Positions 59,040 to 64,000 of a stretch of 64,000 nt of DNA are shown piece by piece. Within the stretch, counting starts at the first letter, position 1. Every line of letters begins with the position of its first letter. The notes below the pieces were generated by a model. It ran no database searches, had not been told where the DNA came from, and saw only the letters and a list, made by a program, of their open reading frames with translations. A program made the translations under genes and the position numbers. This stretch comes from Gammaproteobacteria bacterium. Lineage in GTDB: Bacteria > Pseudomonadota > Gammaproteobacteria > Pseudomonadales > Halieaceae. The DNA is taken from assembly GCA_030427085.1 (NCBI GenBank), contig JAUHXH010000001.1:1116001-1180000 (forward strand). Reading direction: 5' to 3'.

Positions 59040-60509
59040 ATGCACGATTACAGTCTCGACCGACTGGCGCAGGGTTTGCGCGAGGGCGAGTTCAGCAGCG
59101 TTGAGCTCACCCGTAGCTACCTGGATCGCATCAGCGCGCTCGATGGGCAGTACAACGCCTTCATCACGGTGGATGAAGAAGCCGCGCTGGCTGCCGCAGC
59201 CGAGGCGGACCAGCGTCTGGCCACCGGCGATGCCACCGCACTGACCGGCATCCCCATTGCCCACAAGGACATCTTCTGCACCCGCAGCCTGCGCACCTCT
59301 TGTGGCTCGCGGATGCTGGACAACTTCGTACCGCCCTACGACGCCACCCTGATCCAGAAGCTCAATCAGGCCGGCGCCGTCATTCTGGGCAAAACCAACA
59401 TGGACGAGTTCGCCATGGGCTCGTCCAACGAAAACAGCTACTACGGCCCGGTGCGCAACCCCTGGAACACCGAAACGGTGCCCGGCGGTTCTTCCGGGGG
59501 CTCCGCCGCCGCGGTGGCCGCTGGCCTGGCCCCCGTGGCGACCGGCACCGACACCGGCGGTTCCATCCGCCAGCCTGCGGCTTTTTGCGGCATCACGGGT
59601 TTGAAACCCACCTACGGCCGCGTTTCCCGTCTCGGCATGGTGGCCTACGCATCCAGCCTCGACCAGGCTGGCCCCATGGCCCGCAGCGCCAAAGACTGCG
59701 CGGTAATGATGAACACCATCGCCGGGCACGACCCCGCCGACTCCACCAGCGCCCAGGAAGTGGTCCCCGACTACTGCGCCAACCTGGAACAACCCCTTGA
59801 GGGGCTGCGTATCGGGCTGCCCAGGGAATACTTCGGCGAAGGGCTCCAGGGCGATGTGGCGCAAGTCATTGACGCCGCCCTGAAAGAGCTGGAAAAGCTG
59901 GGTGCCAAACTGCAGGAAGTGTCCCTGCCCCACAGCGCACTCACCATTCCGGCCTACTACATCATCGCGCCTGCGGAGGCCTCCACCAACCTGTCTCGCT
60001 TTGATGGGGTACGTTACGGCCACCGCTGCGAAGATCCCGCCGACCTGCACGACCTGTACACCCGCACCCGGGAGGAAGGTTTTGGCGCAGAAGTGAAGCG
60101 GCGCATTCTGGTGGGAACCTATGCCCTCTCCGCCGGTTACTACGACGCCTACTACAAAAAGGCACAACAGGCACGGCGCCTGATTCGCCAGGACTTCCTC
60201 GACTGTTTCGAGCAGGTCGACCTGATCGCCGGCCCCACTACCCCCGGTACCGCGTTTGCGCTGGGCGCCAAAACCGCCGACCCGGTGGCGATGTACCTGG
60301 AAGATGTCTATACGCTGGCGGCCAACCTCGCCGGACTGCCCGGCCTGTCCATGCCCGCCGGCCTCGCTGACGGCATGCCCGTGGGCCTGCAGTTGCTGGC
60401 GCCCCACTTTGCCGAACAACGTTTATTGCAAACGGCACATCTGTTCCAACAAACCACAGATTGGCACCAGCACCGACCGGCTGGCATTAAGGCGGGGGGG
60501 CAATCCTGA
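59040..60509 (+). CDS. gatA: Aspartyl/glutamyl-tRNA amidotransferase subunit A
   Basis: The 489-residue amidase has the Ser-cisSer-Lys triad: Lys in [12 protein letters not shown], cis-Ser in [15 protein letters not shown], nucleophile Ser in [15 protein letters not shown]. It releases ammonia from glutamine for GatB. Stop and gatB start share one base. Confidence 0.97.
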   Translation: MHDYSLDRLAQGLREGEFSSVELTRSYLDRISALDGQYNAFITVDEEAALAAAAEADQRLATGDATALTGIPIAHKDIFCTRSLRTSCGSRMLDNFVPPYDATLIQKLNQAGAVILGKTNMDEFAMGSSNENSYYGPVRNPWNTETVPGGSSGGSAAAVAAGLAPVATGTDTGGSIRQPAAFCGITGLKPTYGRVSRLGMVAYASSLDQAGPMARSAKDCAVMMNTIAGHDPADSTSAQEVVPDYCANLEQPLEGLRIGLPREYFGEGLQGDVAQVIDAALKELEKLGAKLQEVSLPHSALTIPAYYIIAPAEASTNLSRFDGVRYGHRCEDPADLHDLYTRTREEGFGAEVKRRILVGTYALSAGYYDAYYKKAQQARRLIRQDFLDCFEQVDLIAGPTTPGTAFALGAKTADPVAMYLEDVYTLAANLAGLPGLSMPAGLADGMPVGLQLLAPHFAEQRLLQTAHLFQQTTDWHQHRPAGIKAGGQS

Positions 60510-61951
60510 TGCAGTGGGAAACCGTGATTGGCCTTGAGGTGCATCTGCAGCTGGCCACTCAGTCGAAAATCTTTTCCGGCGCCGCCACACAGTTCGGCGC
60601 CGAACCCAACACCCAGGCCTGCGCCGTTGACCTGGGCATGCCCGGCATGCTGCCGGTATTGAATGAAGAAGCAGTACGGTGCGCGGTCCTGTTCGGCCTG
60701 GGCATCGGGGCCGAAATCGGATTGCGCTCAGTGTTTGATCGCAAGAACTATTTCTACCCCGACCTGCCCAAGGGCTATCAGGTCAGCCAGTTTGAAGCAC
60801 CCATCGTGGGCAAGGGCGAATTCGAAATCACCCTGTCAGACGGCAGCAGCAAACGCATCGGTATCACCCGTGCCCACCTGGAAGAAGATGCAGGAAAGTC
60901 CCTCCACGAGGACTTCCACGGCATGTCGGGCATCGACCTCAACCGCGCCGGCACGCCGCTACTGGAAATTGTGTCAGAGCCCGACATTCGCAGCGCCGAG
61001 GAGGCCGTGGCCTACCTCAAGACCCTGCACAGCCTGGTGACCTATCTGGACATCTCCGATGGTGATATGTCCCAAGGCTCCATGCGCTGCGATATCAACA
61101 TCTCTCTGCGCCCGGTCGGCCAGGAAGAATTCGGCACCCGCGCCGAGATCAAGAACGTCAACTCCTTCCGCTTTGTGGAGAAAGCCATCCACCACGAGGT
61201 GGAGCGCCAGATGGATATTCTGGAAGACGGCGGCAGTGTGGTGCAGGAAACGCGCCTGTACGACGCCGATCGCGACGAGACCCGCTCCATGCGCTCCAAG
61301 GAAGTGGCCAACGACTACCGCTACTTCCCCGAGCCCGACCTGCTACCCGTGGTACTCGATGAAGCCTGGGTGCAGTCCCTGCGTGAAACCCTGCCGGAGT
61401 TGCCGGTGGAAAAACGCCAGCGCTTTGAGAGCCAGTACGGCCTGTCCACCTACGATGCTTCGGTTCTCACCGACAGCCGTGCGCTGGCGGACTATTTTGA
61501 AACGGTCGCTGCCGACTGCGGCGACGCCAAGATTGCCGCCAACTGGGTGCAGGTGGAACTGCTCGGTCAGCTCAACAAGAGCGAACTGGACATTGCCAAC
61601 AGCCCGGTAAGCGCCGAGCAACTGTCTGGCCTGATCAAACGCATTCTCGACGACAGCATTTCCGGCAAAATCGGCAAGCAGGTGTTTGAAGCGATGTGGA
61701 ACGGCGAGGGCGACGCCGATCAGGTGATCGAAGCCCGCGGCCTGAAGCAGGTCAGCGACACCGGGGCGCTGGAGGCCATGGTCGACCAGGTCATCGCCGA
61801 CAACCCCGATCAGGTCGCGCAATACCTGGCAGCGGACGACGGCAAGCGCAAAAAGCTGGTGGGATTCTTCGTCGGCCAGATCATGAAGGCCTCCAAAGGC
61901 CAGGCCAACCCCCGCATGGTGAACGAATTACTCGCGCGCAAACTGGTTTAG
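60509..61951 (+). CDS. gatB: Aspartyl/glutamyl-tRNA amidotransferase subunit B
   Basis: The 480-residue kinase/transamidase has [21 protein letters not shown], the zinc-free N-terminal cradle, [21 protein letters not shown], and the C-terminal GatB/YqeY tail ([22 protein letters not shown]). The presence of GatCAB implies that at least one of Gln-tRNA or Asn-tRNA is made by the indirect route. Confidence 0.97.
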   Translation: MQWETVIGLEVHLQLATQSKIFSGAATQFGAEPNTQACAVDLGMPGMLPVLNEEAVRCAVLFGLGIGAEIGLRSVFDRKNYFYPDLPKGYQVSQFEAPIVGKGEFEITLSDGSSKRIGITRAHLEEDAGKSLHEDFHGMSGIDLNRAGTPLLEIVSEPDIRSAEEAVAYLKTLHSLVTYLDISDGDMSQGSMRCDINISLRPVGQEEFGTRAEIKNVNSFRFVEKAIHHEVERQMDILEDGGSVVQETRLYDADRDETRSMRSKEVANDYRYFPEPDLLPVVLDEAWVQSLRETLPELPVEKRQRFESQYGLSTYDASVLTDSRALADYFETVAADCGDAKIAANWVQVELLGQLNKSELDIANSPVSAEQLSGLIKRILDDSISGKIGKQVFEAMWNGEGDADQVIEARGLKQVSDTGALEAMVDQVIADNPDQVAQYLAADDGKRKKLVGFFVGQIMKASKGQANPRMVNELLARKLV

Positions 61952-61983
61952 GTTTGGGCGCATACGCATTGAGGATCACAGCA

Positions 61984-62274
61984 ATGAGAAAAGACAAAGA
62001 GAAGGTACTGGATGAAGTCTGGACCGAAGATCGTATTCGCGGTTTTCTGGACGTGCGCTCCTACGATGCGACCGCAGAGGACTTCCACATGCTGCTCAAG
62101 GCCTACCAGAGCATGCGCGCCGAGGATTTCGAAATTTTCGTGAACATGTTCACCGAGGCGGGTCGCTCTGTGGACGCAACCGACCCGACCGGACGGACCG
62201 TGCTGTCGATTGTGGCTGAGCATCATCACGGCGGCCCCTATGCCGAGATCCTCGAAAAGGCCAGCGCCGCCTGA
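61984..62274 (+). CDS. PA4642-family small conserved protein
   Basis: The 96-residue cytoplasmic protein, MRKDKEKVLDEVWTEDRIRGFLDVRSYDATAEDFHMLLKAYQSMRAEDFEIFVNMFTEAGRSVDATDPTGRTVLSIVAEHHHGGPYAEIL, resembles the small PA4642-type proteins of pseudomonads. No enzymatic motif is visible; it is mostly helical. The start ATG 61984 is 32 bases after gatB. Function unknown. Confidence 0.8.
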   Translation: MRKDKEKVLDEVWTEDRIRGFLDVRSYDATAEDFHMLLKAYQSMRAEDFEIFVNMFTEAGRSVDATDPTGRTVLSIVAEHHHGGPYAEILEKASAA

Positions 62275-62386
62275 GGGCGCTCATTGGCTGAAGGCTCTCA
62301 TTGGCTGAGGGCTCTCATTGGCTGAGGGCTCATTCTGGTTCTGGCTGAAGGCTCTCTCGGGCTGAAGGCTCTTTATCGCTGAAGGC
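62275..62386. repeat. Degenerate 17-bp tandem repeat
   Basis: The whole spacer between two convergent stop codons is made of about six copies of a unit like GGCTCTCATTGGCTGAG, with the first three copies nearly identical, one 23-bp variant and two diverged copies (core GGCTGAAGGCTC). Every copy carries the tri-nucleotide TGA. It begins at the stop of the PA4642-like gene and ends at the stop of the Smr gene. Confidence 0.8.
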
Positions 62387-62980
62387 TCAGTCCGGCCCAA
62401 TCCGCCCTTTGCGGAAATGCTCCCGGTTGGCCTGTTTCTGTTCTTCACTTTTACGCAACAGGACGATCACCGCGCCAGTGCCACCCTGCTGCGGCCGGGC
62501 GCTGTGGAAGGCCATCACGCAGTCCATCTGTGGTAACCAGGCCTGGCAACAACCCTTGAGGATGGAGGCACGCTCCTGATCGGCCCGGCTCTCGCCTTTG
62601 CCGTGGATCAGCAGCACCGTTCGCAAACCGAGCCGCTGGGCTTCCTCAAAGAACTCAAACACCTCACGCCGCGCCCGCTCCACGCTCATCCGGTGTAAAT
62701 CGAGCCGCGCCTCAGCTTCGTAGCGCCCCTGTTTGAGCTTGCGAAACACACCGTTCTGGACACCGGGGCGTTTGAAATCCAGCACATACCAGTGGTCCAG
62801 CGGCTCAACGCCGTGTTCAGCCAACAGGTTGCGATCGGTTTCCGCCGCCGTCACCGCCGCGTCACGCCGCTGCTGCAAACTGGTGTTGTCGGCCGCACCT
62901 CGCCGCAGCGCCACTTTCCCGCTGGGGCGGTGGCGGGTTACGTCTGCCATCTCGCTGGCGAACAGGTCGTCTTCTTTCAT
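62387..62980 (-). CDS. Smr-domain protein (SmrA/YdaL type)
   Basis: The 197-residue protein has a C-terminal Smr domain (about 105-190) with LDLHRMSVERARREVFEFFEEAQ and the catalytic-like TVLLIHGKGE, preceded by the DUF1995-like lead WYVLDFKRPGVQNGVFRKLKQGRYEAEARLDLHRM. Smr domains are often nucleases (MutS2) but no MutS part is present. Start at 62980, no clear Shine-Dalgarno. Confidence 0.88.
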   Translation of the reverse strand: MKEDDLFASEMADVTRHRPSGKVALRRGAADNTSLQQRRDAAVTAAETDRNLLAEHGVEPLDHWYVLDFKRPGVQNGVFRKLKQGRYEAEARLDLHRMSVERARREVFEFFEEAQRLGLRTVLLIHGKGESRADQERASILKGCCQAWLPQMDCVMAFHSARPQQGGTGAVIVLLRKSEEQKQANREHFRKGRIGPD

Positions 62981-63051
62981 GGCAGTGCTTGTACATGTTG
63001 CGGGTGTCGATATCATGGATTATAGAGAGTTGCGTCAGCGGGGAGAACTGC

Positions 63052-63255
63052 ATGGACCCATTAGCGGATCGCTGCCCCCTGTGTCAGGGGGACAACCATT
63101 GCGCGGTAGCCAGCAACGAGGCCGCATCAACGTGCTGGTGTATGACAGCAGAGATTTCCCCCACTGCACTGCAAGCCATTCCCGACCACCTGCGCGGTGT
63201 TCGCTGCCTGTGCGAACGCTGCGCCTCCCATGAGAGCAAAATCATTGAACGGTAA
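63052..63255 (+). CDS. Small cysteine-rich CWC-type protein
   Basis: The 67-residue product, starting MDPLADRCPLCQGDNHCAVA, has seven cysteines in a C-x2-C-x5-C ... CWC ... CLCERC arrangement, the Cys_rich_CWC family, presumably metal binding. GGGGAGA lies before the ATG. The last 26 bases overlap the cysZ start. Function unknown; linked to cysZ only by position. Confidence 0.75.
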   Translation: MDPLADRCPLCQGDNHCAVASNEAASTCWCMTAEISPTALQAIPDHLRGVRCLCERCASHESKIIER

Positions 63256-64000
63256 CCTGGTCCACGGTGCGAACTACCTGGTACGTGGCGCAAAGATGCT
63301 GCCACACCCTCGCCTGCGCGCGTTTGTGCTGATCCCGCTGTTAATCAACCTCATCATCTTCGCCACACTGTTGGGGATCGCGTTCAGCTACATCTCGGAC
63401 TGGATCGACGGCATGATGGCAGCGATCCCCGAATGGCTATCCTTTCTCGAGTACATTTTGTGGCCCATCGTGGGCCTGGCGGCGAGTTTGTTTACCGGCT
63501 ACCTGTTTACCGGTGTGGCGATCATGATCGCGTCGCCCTTCAATGCCCTGCTGGCAGAAAAGGCCGAGGAACTGGTAACCGGCCAACCGGTCGATGCGCT
63601 GGAAGGCCTGGGCGCTGCGCTGGCCTCGATCCCCCGGGGCATCGCCCGGGAGCTGCGTAAACTCTGGTACTACCTGCCCATGTTTGCCTTCGTCCTGCTG
63701 TGCTCGCTGTTGCCAGTGGTGAACGCTGTGTCACCGCTACTGTGGTTCGGCCTTGGCGCCTGGATGATGAGCATCCAGTACCTGGACTACCCGATGGACA
63801 ATCACCAACTCAGTTTCGCCGATGTAAAAGAAGCGGTGCGCAGCCGGCGCCTGTCCAGCCTGGGTTTTGGCGGCGTAGTGGCATTGATGACCGGGATTCC
63901 CATCCTCAACTTTTTTGTTATCCCGTCAGCCGTCGTAGGCGCCACGCTGTACTGGTGCGAGGAGTTGCGCGGGCCGCGCAGCCCGCGCGCCCGTCACTGA
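63230..64000 (+). CDS. cysZ: Sulfate transporter CysZ
   Basis: The 256-residue inner-membrane protein has LVHGANYLVRGAKMLPHPRLRAFVLIPLLINLIIF at its start, four or more membrane spans, and the family segment PFNALLAEKAEELVTGQ. It imports sulfate for cysteine synthesis. Its stop codon is the last three bases of the window. Start chosen at 63230, overlapping the CWC gene. Confidence 0.92.
   Translation: MRAKSLNGNLVHGANYLVRGAKMLPHPRLRAFVLIPLLINLIIFATLLGIAFSYISDWIDGMMAAIPEWLSFLEYILWPIVGLAASLFTGYLFTGVAIMIASPFNALLAEKAEELVTGQPVDALEGLGAALASIPRGIARELRKLWYYLPMFAFVLLCSLLPVVNAVSPLLWFGLGAWMMSIQYLDYPMDNHQLSFADVKEAVRSRRLSSLGFGGVVALMTGIPILNFFVIPSAVVGATLYWCEELRGPRSPRARH

Noticed and set aside
59004-60419. 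Long minus-strand open frame (471 codons) opposite gatA
   Set aside because: It mirrors gatA codon bias, is Gly/His/Val-rich and matches nothing; gatA itself is certain.
62275-62386. Repeat array considered as a CRISPR
   Set aside because: Units are directly adjacent with no unique spacers and are degenerate; no cas genes nearby.

Overview
The window is a dense stretch of housekeeping chromosome from a GC-rich, respiring gammaproteobacterium. From gene order and protein types I would place it near the Pseudomonadales/Cellvibrionales (Halieaceae-like marine bacteria); that placement is inference. Evidence includes a MreBCD shape cluster next to gatCAB, an lptCAB-rpoN-hpf-ptsN-rapZ-npr block, a bc1 complex operon beside rplM-rpsI, short-form HisG, sspAB and a psp operon driven by PspF. 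I saw no tRNA, rRNA, insertion sequence, prophage or CRISPR array. Gene starts were re-chosen using ribosome-binding sites, neighbours and family length.

Layout. 1-9 kb: end of a HerA-like ATPase, a DUF808 membrane protein, a tandem Usp protein, an AraC regulator, a SpmA-SpmB fusion, a radical SAM protein behind a near-perfect LexA box, and the two-enzyme glutathione-dependent formaldehyde pathway. 9-13 kb: phage-shock operon (small membrane protein, pspA, pspB, pspC) divergent from pspF, with a recognisable sigma-54 promoter, then a LuxR-type regulator. 13-23.5 kb: succinate-semialdehyde dehydrogenase, recQ-glpE, arsC-wrbA-DUF2069, yihY with a thioredoxin-like lipoprotein, cysK, rsmI. 23.5-34.5 kb: lpoA-yraN-SIS protein-BON lipoprotein, sspAB, petA with a fused cytochrome b-c1 gene, rplM-rpsI, zapE, yhcB, a Nif3-family gene. 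34.5-48 kb: degS-type protease, hisD-hisG-murA-ibaG-mlaC on one strand, and yrbG-kdsD-kdsC-lptC-lptA-lptB-rpoN-hpf-ptsN-rapZ-npr on the other. 48-64 kb: mgtE, darP, yhdP, rng, maf, mreD-mreC-mreB, gatC-gatA-gatB, a small conserved protein, a tandem-repeat spacer, an Smr protein, a Cys-rich CWC protein and cysZ.

The common theme is the cell envelope: LPS transport and Kdo synthesis, peptidoglycan synthesis (murA, lpoA, mreBCD), outer-membrane lipid homeostasis (mlaC, yhdP, BON lipoprotein) and envelope stress (psp, degS). RpoN is encoded here and a sigma-54 promoter for psp lies in the same window.

I found no wholly new multi-gene system. The points most worth a second look are: a single gene for cytochrome b and cytochrome c1; near-cognate start codons for both mreC (ATC) and maf (CTG); a highly structured RNA region with two same-direction terminators between the Usp gene and the DUF808 gene; the LexA box in front of the radical SAM gene; an unrecognised small membrane protein as first gene of the psp operon; mlaC separated from mlaF, E, D and B; head-to-head start codons that overlap (rsmI/lpoA); and a degenerate 17-bp tandem repeat filling a convergent spacer.
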